Source: Aquitalea aquatilis (GTDB taxonomy: Bacteria; Pseudomonadota; Gammaproteobacteria; Burkholderiales; Chromobacteriaceae). Taken from it: 64,000 nucleotides of DNA. The stretch lies in the NCBI RefSeq assembly GCF_005155025.1, contig NZ_CP039731.1:3968001-4032000 (forward strand), given 5' to 3'. Positions within the stretch are counted from its first letter, which is position 1, and every line of letters begins with the position of its first letter. A program made the translations under genes and the position numbers. Shown one piece after another: positions 9,616-18,583 of this stretch. Below the pieces are notes generated by a model. That model had not been told where the DNA came from. It saw only the letters and a program-made list of their open reading frames with translations, and did not search any database.

Positions 9616-9768
9616 TTACTGGGCAGCGTTTTCGATGGCCTGTCCGGCCTTCTGGATGCCATGACCAACAGCCTGGCCACCTTGTTTCAGGTCTTCACCC
9701 GCGCCGTGTAAGGTATTGCAGGCAGACAGCAGGATGGTCACAAACAGGCTGAGTGCAATTTTTTTCAT
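9616..9768 (-). CDS. Small entericidin-like lipoprotein
   Basis: 50 aa. A short charged N-terminus (MKKIALSLF) and hydrophobic stretch end in the lipobox LSAC, so lipidation at Cys17 is expected. The mature part is short and Gly/Gln/Ala-rich (GEDLKQGGQAVGHGIQKAGQ), matching the entericidin A/B family of small envelope lipoproteins, one of which in Escherichia coli is linked to stationary-phase lysis. A GGAAT ribosome site lies upstream. It sits between leuC (21 bp) and leuD (27 bp) and must be co-transcribed with them. Its function here is unknown. Confidence 0.85.
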   Translation of the reverse strand: MKKIALSLFVTILLSACNTLHGAGEDLKQGGQAVGHGIQKAGQAIENAAQ

Positions 9769-9789
9769 GGATGAATTCCTTTCGCAGAA

Positions 9790-11196
9790 TTAAAGCTGAC
9801 GGATGTCGACAAAATGGCCGGTTACCCCTGCCGCCGCCGCCATGGCCGGGCTGACCAGATGGGTACGCCCACCCTGCCCCTGACGGCCTTCGAAGTTGCG
9901 GTTCGAGGTAGACGCACAACGCTCACCCGGCTGCAGACGGTCGGCATTCATCGCCAGACACATGGAGCAACCCGGCTCGCGCCATTCAAAACCGGCGGCG
10001 ATGAAAATCTTGTCCAGTCCTTCGGCCTCGGCCTGTGCCTTCACCAGACCGGAGCCCGGCACCACCAGCACCTGCTTCACGCTGGCTGCCTTGCTGCGGC
10101 CACGTGCCACAGCGGCGGCTTCACGCAGGTCTTCGATACGGGAATTGGTACAGGAGCCGATAAACACGATGTCGACCGGAATCTCTTTCACCGGGGTATT
10201 GGCGGTCAGACCCATGTAAGCCAGCGCGCGTTCAATACTGCCCTTCTTCACCGGGTCGGCTTCGGCGGCCGGGTCCGGCACGATGCCGTCGATGTCGGTG
10301 ACCATTTCCGGCGAAGTACCCCAGGTGACTTGCGGCTTGATCTGGCCGGCATCCAGCTCGACAACGGCGTCGAAATGCGCGCCTTCGTCGGAGTGCAGGG
10401 TATTCCAGTAGGCCACGGCAGCATCCCAGTCGGCTTCGCTCGGCGCAAAGGGGCGGCCCTTGACGTAGTCGATGGTTTTTTCATCCACCGCCACCATGCC
10501 GGAGCGGGCACCCGCTTCGATGGCCATATTGCACAAGGTCATGCGCCCTTCCATCGACAGGCTGCGGATGGCTTCGCCACCAAACTCGATGGCGTAGCCG
10601 GTACCGCCAGCAGTGCCAATCTTGCCGATGATTGCCAGCGCCACGTCCTTGCCAGTGATGCCGGCAGCCAGCGGGCCATTCACCTGCACCAGCATGTTCT
10701 TGGATTTCTTGGCCACGAGACACTGGGTCGCCATGACGTGCTCGACTTCCGAGGTACCGATGCCGTGTGCCAGCGCACCGAAAGCGCCATGGGTAGAGGT
10801 ATGGCTGTCGCCACAGACCACGGTCATCCCCGGCAGGGTGGCACCCTGCTCCGGCCCCATCACATGCACAATGCCCTGACCCTTGTCCTTGAACGGGAAG
10901 TAAGCCAGCGCACCGAAGGACTTGATATTGGCGTCCAGGGTTTCCACCTGCTGGCGCGAAATCGGGTCCTTGATGCCTTCGTCCCAGTGATCGGTCGGGG
11001 TGTTGTGGTCGGCAGTGGACACCACCGAATCCACCCGCCACAGGCCGCGCCCGGCCAGCTTCAGGCCTTCAAAGGCTTGTGGGCTGGTCACTTCGTGCAC
11101 CAGGTGGCGGTCGATATACAGAAGTACGGTGCCGTCGGCCTCTTCCCGCACCACATGGCTGGACCAGAGCTTGTCGTAAAGAGTTTGTGCTGTCAT
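9790..11196 (-). CDS. leuC: 3-isopropylmalate dehydratase large subunit
   Basis: 468 aa, full length, aconitase superfamily. It carries the [4Fe-4S] cluster that activates substrate. The cluster ligands are visible as Cys349 (FIGSCTNSR) and Cys410/Cys413 ([10 protein letters not shown]). Other family segments are [15 protein letters not shown] and GRPFAPS. It is the first gene of the minus-strand leu operon; AGGA precedes the ATG. The 232-bp region upstream is shared with a divergent XRE-type regulator. Confidence 0.98.
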   Translation of the reverse strand: MTAQTLYDKLWSSHVVREEADGTVLLYIDRHLVHEVTSPQAFEGLKLAGRGLWRVDSVVSTADHNTPTDHWDEGIKDPISRQQVETLDANIKSFGALAYFPFKDKGQGIVHVMGPEQGATLPGMTVVCGDSHTSTHGAFGALAHGIGTSEVEHVMATQCLVAKKSKNMLVQVNGPLAAGITGKDVALAIIGKIGTAGGTGYAIEFGGEAIRSLSMEGRMTLCNMAIEAGARSGMVAVDEKTIDYVKGRPFAPSEADWDAAVAYWNTLHSDEGAHFDAVVELDAGQIKPQVTWGTSPEMVTDIDGIVPDPAAEADPVKKGSIERALAYMGLTANTPVKEIPVDIVFIGSCTNSRIEDLREAAAVARGRSKAASVKQVLVVPGSGLVKAQAEAEGLDKIFIAAGFEWREPGCSMCLAMNADRLQPGERCASTSNRNFEGRQGQGGRTHLVSPAMAAAAGVTGHFVDIRQL

Positions 11197-11359
11197 GGCT
11201 TCCTGCTCGTTGATGGCGGCCGCGCCGCCGGTTTGCCGGATAAGGCAGTCATTCTGTCACGCTGCCAGCTGGCACTACAAGGCGGATGAAACCGGCCTCG
11301 TGCATCTGGCAGCAGTCACAAGGGCTGCTGTTGCCTGACATCATGTCTCAGCTTTTTTC

Positions 11360-11389
11360 CTAGTACAAGATAAGCATTTATACTAGTAC
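11360..11389. promoter_or_regulatory. Direct repeat pair CTAGTAC in the leuC / regulator intergenic region
   Basis: Two identical copies of CTAGTAC at 11360-11366 and 11383-11389 are 23 bp apart, so they would face the same side of the helix (about two turns). They lie 40-70 bp upstream of the XRE/MmyB-type gene. They are a plausible operator for that regulator. Confidence 0.4.
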
Positions 11390-11428
11390 TGACACTACCA
11401 CGTTGAGATTGCCTCCGGGGGAAAGCAC

Positions 11429-12211
11429 ATGAGCCATAGCAAGACCACCAGCCCGCTGGGTGAATTCATCCGCGCGCACCGCGAGCGCCTCAGCCCGCAA
11501 CAAGCCGGCCTGCCGGCGGGAGTGCGTCGCCGCGCCAAGGGCTTGCGCCGCGAAGAGGTCGCCGCCCTGTGCGGCATCAGCCCCACCTGGCTGACCTGGA
11601 TTGAGCAAGGCCGCAGCCAGTCGGTATCCGCACCCACGCTGTCACGGCTGGCCGATGCCCTGCTGCTGACCCATGCCGAGCGCGATTACCTGTTCAAGCT
11701 CGCCGGACTGAAAAACCCGCAGGAACGCCCGACCGAGCGCAACCCGCAGGCACGCGAGGCGCTGGCTGCAGCGGTCGAAGTGATCGCAACACCCGCCTAT
11801 GTACTGGATGGCAACTGGAATGCCCTGGCCTGGAATCCCCTGGCACAGGATTTGTTCTGCGGCTGGCTGGACCAGCCGCTGGCGCGGCACAATCTGCTGG
11901 ATTTCATGTTCCTGCAGCCGGCCTCGCGCCAACTGGTGGAAGACTGGCCGACCCGGGCCAGGCGCATGGTGGCGGAATTTCGCGCCGATGCCGGCGAGCG
12001 ACTGGATGAAACCGCCATCCAGCAATGGGTGGACACGCTGCGGCTGGGCAGTGCGGAATTCGACAGTCTGTGGCAACAGCACGATGTACAAGGCCGCGAA
12101 GGAGGTGAACGTGCCTTCAATCATCCGCAACGCGGCCGGCTGGTCTATCAGCAGCTGACACTCAATCTGGCAGCCTCAGCCGAACTCAAGCTCATCATGC
12201 TGCTGCAGTAA
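11429..12211 (+). CDS. XRE-family regulator with MmyB-like ligand-binding domain
   Basis: 260 aa. An N-terminal helix-turn-helix (residues ~8-85; GLRREEVAALCGISPTWLTW) is joined to a MmyB-like C-terminal PAS-type domain (~105-255; NWNALAWNPLA), which in the family binds a fatty-acid-like ligand. A strong ribosome site (GGGGGA) precedes the ATG. It is divergent from leuC. Such regulators usually control an adjacent gene; candidates are itself, the leu operon across the intergenic region, or nothing adjacent, since the next gene converges on it. The last 17 bp overlap the convergent MFS gene. Confidence 0.85.
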   Translation: MSHSKTTSPLGEFIRAHRERLSPQQAGLPAGVRRRAKGLRREEVAALCGISPTWLTWIEQGRSQSVSAPTLSRLADALLLTHAERDYLFKLAGLKNPQERPTERNPQAREALAAAVEVIATPAYVLDGNWNALAWNPLAQDLFCGWLDQPLARHNLLDFMFLQPASRQLVEDWPTRARRMVAEFRADAGERLDETAIQQWVDTLRLGSAEFDSLWQQHDVQGREGGERAFNHPQRGRLVYQQLTLNLAASAELKLIMLLQ

Positions 12212-13388
12212 GCCGGGCAGCCGGTGGCCGCAAATAGCGCCAGCACAGCAGCACACCCAGCGCCGCCGCCAGCACCGACATGCCAAAGGTGAGCAACATG
12301 CCGCCGTGCGGCCACAACACACCGCCGACCAGCCCACCGGTGCTGCCACCGATGCCGAAGGAGGCAATGATGTACAGCCCCTGCGCCCGCCCCTGGTGCT
12401 GCTCGGCAAAGAAGCGGTGAATCAGGCCCACCGAGGTGGCGTGATGCAGGCCGAAAGTGAGCGCGTGCATGCTTTGCGCCAGTACCGCCCATGCTGGATG
12501 ATCGACCACCGTGGCAATCAGCAGGAAACGCAGCACGGCGGTGAGCAAGGACGCCAGCATCAGCCGCTCCAGCGAAAATCGCCCCATGATGCGCGGCATC
12601 AGCAGGAAGACCAGGATTTCACTGATCACCCCCACCGACCACAGCAGGCCGATGGCCCCCTGGGCATAGCCGGCATGGCGCAGGCCGATGGAGTAGAAGG
12701 TGTAGTAAGGCCCGTGGGCATACGCCATCAGGAAGCAGCAGCCAAACAGGGCCAGCACTCTGGGCTGGCGCAGCGTGTGCCAGATGGGGGCTGCAGCAGC
12801 CTGCTGGCGATGCGAGGCCACATCCGGCACCAGCCAGCCGGCCAGCACAATTAGCACCAGCAAGCACAACAGCGCCCAGGGCAGATTGGCCAGATGGATC
12901 AGGTCCAGCACATAGCCACCCACCATGGACAGGCAGACAAAACCGATCGACCCCCACACCCGCACCCGGCTATAGCGCCCCGGTTGCGCCCGTGTCAGAT
13001 AGGCGGTACTGGCCTCGACCAGTGGCAATGCACCAGCCCAGAAAAAGTGCGACACCGCCAGGCTGATGAAAATCCACCAGAAGCCCTGCCCCAGCCCGAC
13101 AAAGGCAAAGGCCAGTGCCGAGCACAGCGAAGTGCTGATGATGATGGCACGCCGACGCCCCTGGCGATCGGCCAGCCAGCCCCAGAAACCGGGCGCCGCA
13201 ATACGCGCCAGCGTGGACAGGGCCATCAGGACGGAAATCTGCAAGGCAGAGAAGGACAAGGACTCCAGGTACAGGCCCCAGAACGGCCCGAACAAACCCT
13301 GAAAGGCGAAATAGGCAAAGTAGAACAGCGCGAACGGTCGCAGCGAAGGTGCCGCCGCAGCGGATGGCACAGCAGATGGAGCAGACAT
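12195..13388 (-). CDS. MFS transporter, HcaT / nucleoside-symporter-like group
   Basis: 397 aa from the ATG at 13388, with about 12 predicted membrane segments. The cytoplasmic loop after helix 2 (GWLADRQGRRRAI) is the MFS motif A, and the N-terminus (FALFYFAYFAFQGLFGPFWG) and RVWGSIGF match the MFS_1-like group with HcaT (3-phenylpropionate uptake in E. coli). An in-frame ATG at 13418 lies inside the terminator hairpin of hslR, so the later start is preferred. The substrate is unknown. Confidence 0.8.
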   Translation of the reverse strand: MSAPSAVPSAAAAPSLRPFALFYFAYFAFQGLFGPFWGLYLESLSFSALQISVLMALSTLARIAAPGFWGWLADRQGRRRAIIISTSLCSALAFAFVGLGQGFWWIFISLAVSHFFWAGALPLVEASTAYLTRAQPGRYSRVRVWGSIGFVCLSMVGGYVLDLIHLANLPWALLCLLVLIVLAGWLVPDVASHRQQAAAAPIWHTLRQPRVLALFGCCFLMAYAHGPYYTFYSIGLRHAGYAQGAIGLLWSVGVISEILVFLLMPRIMGRFSLERLMLASLLTAVLRFLLIATVVDHPAWAVLAQSMHALTFGLHHATSVGLIHRFFAEQHQGRAQGLYIIASFGIGGSTGGLVGGVLWPHGGMLLTFGMSVLAAALGVLLCWRYLRPPAARLTAAA

Positions 13389-13411
13389 CAGACCACAATC
13401 AAACAGGCAAC

Positions 13412-13436
13412 ACACCATGCCACCCAGGCATGGTGT
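13412..13436 (-). terminator. Hairpin terminator after hslR
   Basis: A perfect 10-bp stem (ACACCATGCC / GGCATGGTGT) with a 5-nt loop starts 8 bp past the hslR stop. The following bases on the minus strand (GTTGCCTGTTTG) are only moderately T-rich. Confidence 0.65.
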
Positions 13437-13444
13437 ACTTGCGA

Positions 13445-13852
13445 TTACAGGGTGCCCTTGAAGCGCGTGATATCACGTCGGGCTTTCTTGGTGGGACGGC
13501 CATCGCCATGCGGAAAACTGGCATGCTCGGCCTTGAGCAGCAGCATGCGCTCCTCGCGCGCCTGCCGTCCCGCCTCATCTTCACAGTACATAAGCACCGC
13601 CTCCTTGGCCGGACGACGCTGGGTGGCCAGTTGCAGCACGGTAATGCGGTACTCCAGCTGATTGATACGCAGCAGCAGCTCATCCCCTTCGCGCACGATA
13701 CGCGAAGCCTTGACCCGCTCACCGCCCACCAGCACCCGCCCCAGCTCCAGCGCCTCGTGTGCCAGCTGGCGGGTTTTATAAAAACGCGCCGCCCACAGCC
13801 ATTTGTCCAGCCGCACCTTGTCGTCGTCTTCCGCCTGGGTTTGCCGGCTCAT
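13445..13852 (-). CDS. hslR: Heat shock protein 15 / S4-domain RNA-binding protein
   Basis: 135 aa. The S4 RNA-binding domain occupies residues ~12-75 (VRLDKWLWAARFYKTRQLA, then RVLVGGERVKASRIVREGDEL), followed by a basic tail rich in Arg and Lys. In E. coli, Hsp15 binds 50S subunits that still carry a nascent peptidyl-tRNA and helps recycle stalled subunits. Its start overlaps the stop of the upstream FAH gene by ATGA, so the two are translationally coupled. Confidence 0.92.
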   Translation of the reverse strand: MSRQTQAEDDDKVRLDKWLWAARFYKTRQLAHEALELGRVLVGGERVKASRIVREGDELLLRINQLEYRITVLQLATQRRPAKEAVLMYCEDEAGRQAREERMLLLKAEHASFPHGDGRPTKKARRDITRFKGTL

Positions 13853-14502
13853 GCTGACACCGTCCAGTCGGCCGTCACCAGACCATCCAGCTGTGCCTGC
13901 ACGACATCTCCCGGCTGCAGGGCTGCCACGCCCTGCGGGGTGCCGGTATAGATCAGGTCGCCGTCGGTCAGCCCATACACTTGCGACAGATAGCTGATGA
14001 TGGTGGCCAGCGGAAACAGCATCAGGCTGGTATCGCCACGCTGGCGAATGACACCATTCACTTGCAGGCTGAAGGTAAACGGCTTGCCGGCATCAACCGC
14101 CTCTGCCGCGACAAAATCCGACACGCAGGCCGCATGGCGAAAACCCTTGGCCTTGGTCCACGGCTTGCCGTGCTGCTTGGCCTCGCTCTGCACATCGCGG
14201 GCGGTCAGGTCCAGACCGATGCCATAAGCAGCAATATGCGACAGCGCATCAGCCTCGGCGATATCGCGCCCACCCCGGCCCACCAGCAGCACCAGCTCGC
14301 ACTCATGGTGCACATCAGCCGAATAAGCCGGCAGGCTGATGGCCTGCCCACCAAGCGTCAGCGCCGAGCTGGGCTTGAGAAACACCAGCGGCTCTTCTTC
14401 CAGCTGATTGCCCAGTTCGGCCACATGTGCGGCGTAATTACGCCCGATGCAGAAAATATTGCCGACACGCTGTTCGACGCCATTCAGTCTGACCACTGCC
14501 AT
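13849..14502 (-). CDS. Fumarylacetoacetate hydrolase family protein (YcgM-like)
   Basis: 217 aa, about the length of single-domain FAH proteins. The metal-binding and catalytic region begins with IFCIGRNYAAHVAELGN and continues with PLVFLKPSSALTL and HHECELVLLVGR, where the acidic Mg2+ ligands of the family lie. Members hydrolyse acylpyruvates or decarboxylate oxaloacetate. GGGAG precedes the ATG. It is the first gene of a two-gene unit with hslR. The exact substrate cannot be told. Confidence 0.88.
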   Translation of the reverse strand: MAVVRLNGVEQRVGNIFCIGRNYAAHVAELGNQLEEEPLVFLKPSSALTLGGQAISLPAYSADVHHECELVLLVGRGGRDIAEADALSHIAAYGIGLDLTARDVQSEAKQHGKPWTKAKGFRHAACVSDFVAAEAVDAGKPFTFSLQVNGVIRQRGDTSLMLFPLATIISYLSQVYGLTDGDLIYTGTPQGVAALQPGDVVQAQLDGLVTADWTVSA

Positions 14503-14880
14503 AGTGAAATTCTCCCGATTCAGGCCGTCGATTATCCCAGATGTGACCCCACTTGGGGCAATGCAATAGCTATCCTTTTGTCATTTACGCTGTGTACTCT
14601 GTTAGCATGCAGCACTTTGTCGTTTCTGCCGGTACAGTCGGCGGCGGTAACCGGGGGTTATGTTTTACGGCAATTGGGTTAAGGACATGGACATGATTTG
14701 TGCATTGCCGCAACAGCCCTTCCCCCGCTGTGGATTTTTTCCATCCGGCCTACCTTCACCCGGTGAAAATGTCATACAGTCCTGTTACAGTCAGCGAGTA
14801 CCCCCTGGCGGCGGCACACCCCGACCGACCCGGGCAGGACGTATCCATCCACCTCTCACGGCATGTTAAGGAGATTTACC
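14503..14880 (+). other. 378-bp gap upstream of phaC
   Basis: No gene of credible coding quality here. It must hold the divergent promoters of the FAH gene and phaC. The phaC ribosome site AAGGAG lies at its right end (about 14868). I do not see a convincing -35/-10 pair or a known riboswitch. Confidence 0.5.
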
Positions 14881-16662
14881 TTGACTCAGGACACGACCAC
14901 TTCCCTGGAGAGCTTCTTCTCCAGCCTCTCCGAGGCCAATCAGCAGTGGATGCAGCAGTTTGTCAATTCGATGACCGCAGGCATGCCGCTGGACGCGGCC
15001 GCCAATCCGATTTCCGGCGCCTGGAACCAGATGGTGAACAACACCAATCAGCTGCTGGCCATGCAAACCAATCTGTACCAGCAGCAGATGAATATGTGGA
15101 TGCAGTTTCTGGGCCAGAAGGCCCCCGCCGCCGGTGCCGCACCGGCCGCACCGGCCGCACCCGCAGGTGACCGCCGCTTCGCCGCCCCGGAATGGAATGA
15201 ACACCCCTTTTACAGCTTCCTCAAGCAAAGCTATCTGCAGACATCCAAATGGATGACCGAGCTGGTCGATCAATCCCAGCTGGAAGAAGAATCCAAGGAA
15301 AAACTGGCTTTTGCCACCCGTCAGTATCTGGACGCGATGGCCCCCACCAACTTCATGCTGACCAACCCGGAAGTGATCAAGCGGGCGCTGGAAACCAAGG
15401 GCGAAAGCCTGGTGGAAGGCATGAAGAACATGGCCGATGACTTCCAGAAGGGCCATATCTCGATGTCGGACGAAAGCAAGTTCGAGATCGGCAAGAATAT
15501 CGCCACCACCCCCGGCGAAGTGGTGTTCCGCAATGAGCTGATCGAACTGATCCAGTACACGCCGACCACCAGCGAAGTGTACGAAAAGCCGCTGCTGATC
15601 GTACCGCCCTGCATCAACAAGTACTACCTGATGGACCTGCAGCCGGACAACTCCATGGTGCGTCACTTTGTCGCCCAGGGTTACAAGGTATTCCTGATCA
15701 GCTGGCGTTCTGCCGTCCCGGAAATGAAGCATTTCACCTGGGAAAGCTATATCGAGAAGGGTGTGATTGCCGCTGCGGAAACCGTGAAGAAAATCACCAA
15801 GCAGCCCAGCATGAACGCACTGGGCTTCTGTGTCGGTGGCGTCATCCTCAATACCTCGCTGTGCGTCATGCAGGCCAGGGGCATCAAGCTGATCGACAGT
15901 GCCACCTTCATGACCTCGCTGATCGACCACGAAGATCCGGGCGAGATCAAGGTCTTCATCGATGACAAGCTGGTACAGAGCCGCGAGGCCAAGCTGGCCC
16001 ATGGCGGCATCATCAGCGGCAAGGAAATCGGCCGTACTTTTGCCAGCCTGCGTGCCAACGATCTGGTGTGGAACTATGTAGTCAACAACTACCTGATGGG
16101 CAAGACCCCGGCACCGTTCGACCTCTTGTACTGGAACAACGACGCAGTCGACCTGCCGTTGCCGATGCATACCTTCTTCCTGCGCCAGTTCTACCTGAAC
16201 AATGCGCTGGTCAAGAAAAACGCCATCACCCTGTGCGACGTGCCCATCGACATCAGCAAGCTGGACATTCCGCTCTATGTATTTGCTGCGCGCGAAGACC
16301 ACATCGTACCGTGGAAGTCGGCCTTCTCCGGCATCAAGTACCTGACCGGAGCCGCCTCGCGCCGCTTTGTGCTGGGTGCATCCGGCCACATCGCCGGCTC
16401 CATCAACCCGGTGACCAAGGACAAGCGCAACTACTGGGTGAATGAAAACCTGCCGGAGGATCCGGAAGCCTGGCTGGAAGGTGCGGAAAGCCGCCCGGGT
16501 AGCTGGTGGAAAGACTGGGACAACTGGCTTGCCCCGCAGTCCGGCAAAAAGGTTGCCGCGCCCAAGACTGCCGGCAGCAAGGAATTCCCGGCACTGGTCG
16601 CAGCACCTGGCACTTACGTTCTGGCCAAGGCCATGCCCAGCACGGTAGCCAGCCTGCAATAA
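14881..16662 (+). CDS. phaC: Class I poly(3-hydroxyalkanoate) synthase
   Basis: 593 aa. It polymerises (R)-3-hydroxyacyl-CoA into polyhydroxyalkanoate at the granule surface. The lipase-like box is GFCVGG with catalytic Cys317; Asp473 (REDHIVPW) and His503 ([11 protein letters not shown]) complete the triad, close to the positions known for the Cupriavidus enzyme (319/480/508). The N-terminal ~100 residues are variable, with an Ala/Pro linker. I chose the TTG start because AAGGAG lies 7 bp before it; an in-frame ATG at 14863 would put that ribosome site inside the gene. phaA follows 79 bp later. Confidence 0.95.
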   Translation: MTQDTTTSLESFFSSLSEANQQWMQQFVNSMTAGMPLDAAANPISGAWNQMVNNTNQLLAMQTNLYQQQMNMWMQFLGQKAPAAGAAPAAPAAPAGDRRFAAPEWNEHPFYSFLKQSYLQTSKWMTELVDQSQLEEESKEKLAFATRQYLDAMAPTNFMLTNPEVIKRALETKGESLVEGMKNMADDFQKGHISMSDESKFEIGKNIATTPGEVVFRNELIELIQYTPTTSEVYEKPLLIVPPCINKYYLMDLQPDNSMVRHFVAQGYKVFLISWRSAVPEMKHFTWESYIEKGVIAAAETVKKITKQPSMNALGFCVGGVILNTSLCVMQARGIKLIDSATFMTSLIDHEDPGEIKVFIDDKLVQSREAKLAHGGIISGKEIGRTFASLRANDLVWNYVVNNYLMGKTPAPFDLLYWNNDAVDLPLPMHTFFLRQFYLNNALVKKNAITLCDVPIDISKLDIPLYVFAAREDHIVPWKSAFSGIKYLTGAASRRFVLGASGHIAGSINPVTKDKRNYWVNENLPEDPEAWLEGAESRPGSWWKDWDNWLAPQSGKKVAAPKTAGSKEFPALVAAPGTYVLAKAMPSTVASLQ

Positions 16663-16670
16663 TCACCTGA

Positions 16671-16694
16671 TGCCCGGCGCATGAACGCCGGGCA
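16671..16694 (+). other. Intercistronic hairpin between phaC and phaA
   Basis: A perfect 9-bp stem (TGCCCGGCG / CGCCGGGCA) with a 6-nt loop lies 8 bp after the phaC stop. No T-run follows, so it may stabilise the phaC 3' end or adjust phaA expression rather than stop transcription. Confidence 0.6.
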
Positions 16695-16741
16695 CTGGCT
16701 CCAGACAGGGGCCACCCCAAAACCATAACGGAGAATTAACT

Positions 16742-17923
16742 ATGCAAGATGTCGTAATTGTTGCAGCCCTGCGTACTGCCGTAGGCAGCTTTGGTGGTGC
16801 ACTGGCCAAGGTTCCGGCTCCGGAACTGGGCGCGACCGTCATCAAGGGCCTGCTGGCCCAGACCGGCGTCAAGCCGGAAGACGTCAGCGAAGTGATTCTG
16901 GGTCAGGTACTCACCGCCGGTGCCGGCCAGAACCCGGCCCGCCAGGCCCTGATCAAGGCTGGCCTGCCCATCTCCACTCCGGCGTCCACCCTCAATGTGG
17001 TATGTGGCTCCGGCCTGCGCGCCGTGCATCTGGCAGCCCAGGCCATTGCCAATGGCGATGCCGAAATCGTGATTGCCGGTGGCCAGGAAAGCATGTCGCT
17101 GTCGCCGCACATCCTGCCGGGCTCGCGTGACGGCTTCCGCATGGGCAATGCCCAATTGGTGGACACCATGGTGGCTGACGGCCTGACCGATGCCTACAAC
17201 CAGTACCACATGGGCATCACCGCCGAAAACGTGGCCGAAAAATACGGTATCAGCCGCGAAGAACAGGATGCACTGGCACTGGCCTCGCAAAACCGCGCTG
17301 AAGCTGCTCAGAAAGCCGGCAAGTTCAAGGATGAAATCGTTCCGGTCCTGGTGCCGCAGCGCAAGGGCGATCCGGTAGCAGTCGATGCCGACGAATACAT
17401 CAAGGTCGGCACCACGGCCGAAACGCTGGCCAAGCTGCGCCCGGCCTTCAAGAAAGATGGCACCGTGACCGCCGGCAACGCCTCCGGCATCAATGATGGC
17501 GCGGCCGCCGTCATGCTGATGACTGCAGCCAAGGCCGACCAACTGGGCCTGAAGCCGCTGGCCGTGATTCGTGGCTACGCCCTCACCGGCTGCGCCCCGG
17601 AAATCATGGGTATCGGCCCGGTTGCCGCCACCCGCAAGGCTGTGGAAAAAGCCGGCTGGACGGTAGAGCAGCTGGATCTGGTAGAAGCCAACGAAGCCTT
17701 TGCCGCACAGGCACTGGGCGTCGCCCGTGAACTGGGCTGGTCTGCCGACAAGGTCAACGTCAATGGCGGCGCCATTGCACTGGGCCACCCGATTGGTGCC
17801 TCCGGCTGCCGCGTACTGGTGACCTTGCTGCACGAAATGCAGCGTCGCGATGCCAAGAAAGGCCTGGCTACCCTGTGTATCGGCGGCGGCATGGGTGTTG
17901 CACTGGCGGTAGAACGTCCGTAA
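16742..17923 (+). CDS. phaA: Acetyl-CoA C-acetyltransferase (beta-ketothiolase)
   Basis: 393 aa, full-length biosynthetic thiolase. It condenses two acetyl-CoA to acetoacetyl-CoA, the first step towards polyhydroxybutyrate. Nucleophile Cys88 is in [11 protein letters not shown]; the active-site His is in [15 protein letters not shown] and the second Cys in [15 protein letters not shown] precedes the ATG by 7 bp. Its place after phaC supports the phaA name over atoB or a degradative thiolase. No acetoacetyl-CoA reductase (phaB) lies in the window. Confidence 0.93.
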   Translation: MQDVVIVAALRTAVGSFGGALAKVPAPELGATVIKGLLAQTGVKPEDVSEVILGQVLTAGAGQNPARQALIKAGLPISTPASTLNVVCGSGLRAVHLAAQAIANGDAEIVIAGGQESMSLSPHILPGSRDGFRMGNAQLVDTMVADGLTDAYNQYHMGITAENVAEKYGISREEQDALALASQNRAEAAQKAGKFKDEIVPVLVPQRKGDPVAVDADEYIKVGTTAETLAKLRPAFKKDGTVTAGNASGINDGAAAVMLMTAAKADQLGLKPLAVIRGYALTGCAPEIMGIGPVAATRKAVEKAGWTVEQLDLVEANEAFAAQALGVARELGWSADKVNVNGGAIALGHPIGASGCRVLVTLLHEMQRRDAKKGLATLCIGGGMGVALAVERP

Positions 17924-17948
17924 GCAGCAAAACCTGACTTGCCATACC

Positions 17949-17977
17949 AAGAAACCGGGCGCACAGCCCGGTTTCTT
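17949..17977 (+). terminator. Terminator after phaA
   Basis: A 12-bp perfect stem (AAGAAACCGGGC / GCCCGGTTTCTT) with a 5-nt loop lies 26 bp past the phaA stop, the downstream arm being T-rich. Confidence 0.75.
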
Positions 17978-17994
17978 CATGGGTGGCCACCCAC

Positions 17995-18021
17995 AAAAAA
18001 ACCCCGGCACTCTGGCCGGGG
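17995..18021 (-). terminator. Terminator for the minus-strand cysteine-cluster gene
   Basis: A 7-bp stem (CCCCGGC / GCCGGGG, 6-nt loop) is followed on the minus strand by seven T residues, a textbook rho-independent terminator. It converges with the phaA terminator. Confidence 0.85.
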
Positions 18022-18159
18022 CAGGTTCGGTCAACCGCCCTGCTGGCTGACCGAGGTGGAGACTTCACACCGCCAGACAATCCACTCTGCAATACTGTCT
18101 GGAAGGTTTCTTCAGCATAGATGGGACCGGGAAATTTCCCAGCGCAATATAACCGGCCT

Positions 18160-18507
18160 TCAGTCCAGTTGCAGTGGCGGCAAGCCATGCTGGGCACGCG
18201 CCCGATTACACGCTTCTTCATATACGCCGATGCTGGCACGCGCACCGAATTCACGGCAGGGGGATGGTCGCTCACTGTAAATGCCACAGCTAACCGACTC
18301 ACCCACCTTGCCGATCAGGGCAATGCAGCGCGGGCGGGCATAATCGGTGCCACGCATGCGTACCGTGCTGCGGGTTTCCTCATCGGCCAGCCGCGCAGGC
18401 ACCCGACCACCCGGTTCACTATCCAGTTCGGAATGATGAAAGCTGACACGGAATGCAGCGCAACAGGCCCCGCAGCGTTGACATATGTTTTGCTCGGATG
18501 AAGGCAT
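18160..18507 (-). CDS. YkgJ-family cysteine-cluster protein
   Basis: 115 aa from the ATG at 18507; an in-frame TTG at 18528 would add seven residues, and neither start has a clear ribosome site. The defining cluster is at the N-terminus (CQRCGACC), with further Cys in PRCIAL, VSCGIY and SPCREF, as in the CxxCxxCC family (YkgJ, formerly UPF0153) thought to bind zinc or iron. The function is unknown. The gene is divergent from a phosphodiesterase-like gene and ends before a strong terminator. Confidence 0.82.
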   Translation of the reverse strand: MPSSEQNICQRCGACCAAFRVSFHHSELDSEPGGRVPARLADEETRSTVRMRGTDYARPRCIALIGKVGESVSCGIYSERPSPCREFGARASIGVYEEACNRARAQHGLPPLQLD

Positions 18508-18583
18508 AGCGGGAAACAGAGAATTCAAGAGGCCACAGTATGCCTGTAAGCTGGGGGAAATTCAGCAGCCTTGCGAGCCTTGC

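Noticed and set aside
13389-13418. Upstream ATG of the MFS transporter gene
   Set aside because: It lies inside the perfect hairpin that ends hslR, and the added residues do not match the family start.
14660-14869. Possible 69-codon leader gene before phaC, with an AAGGAC site inside it
   Set aside because: The translation is rich in Pro, Gly and Cys without resemblance to any protein, and it overlaps the phaC ribosome site.
14866-16659. 597-codon minus-strand frame antisense to phaC
   Set aside because: phaC has a full catalytic triad and family-wide similarity; the antisense frame is low-complexity His/Gln/Gly typical of shadows.
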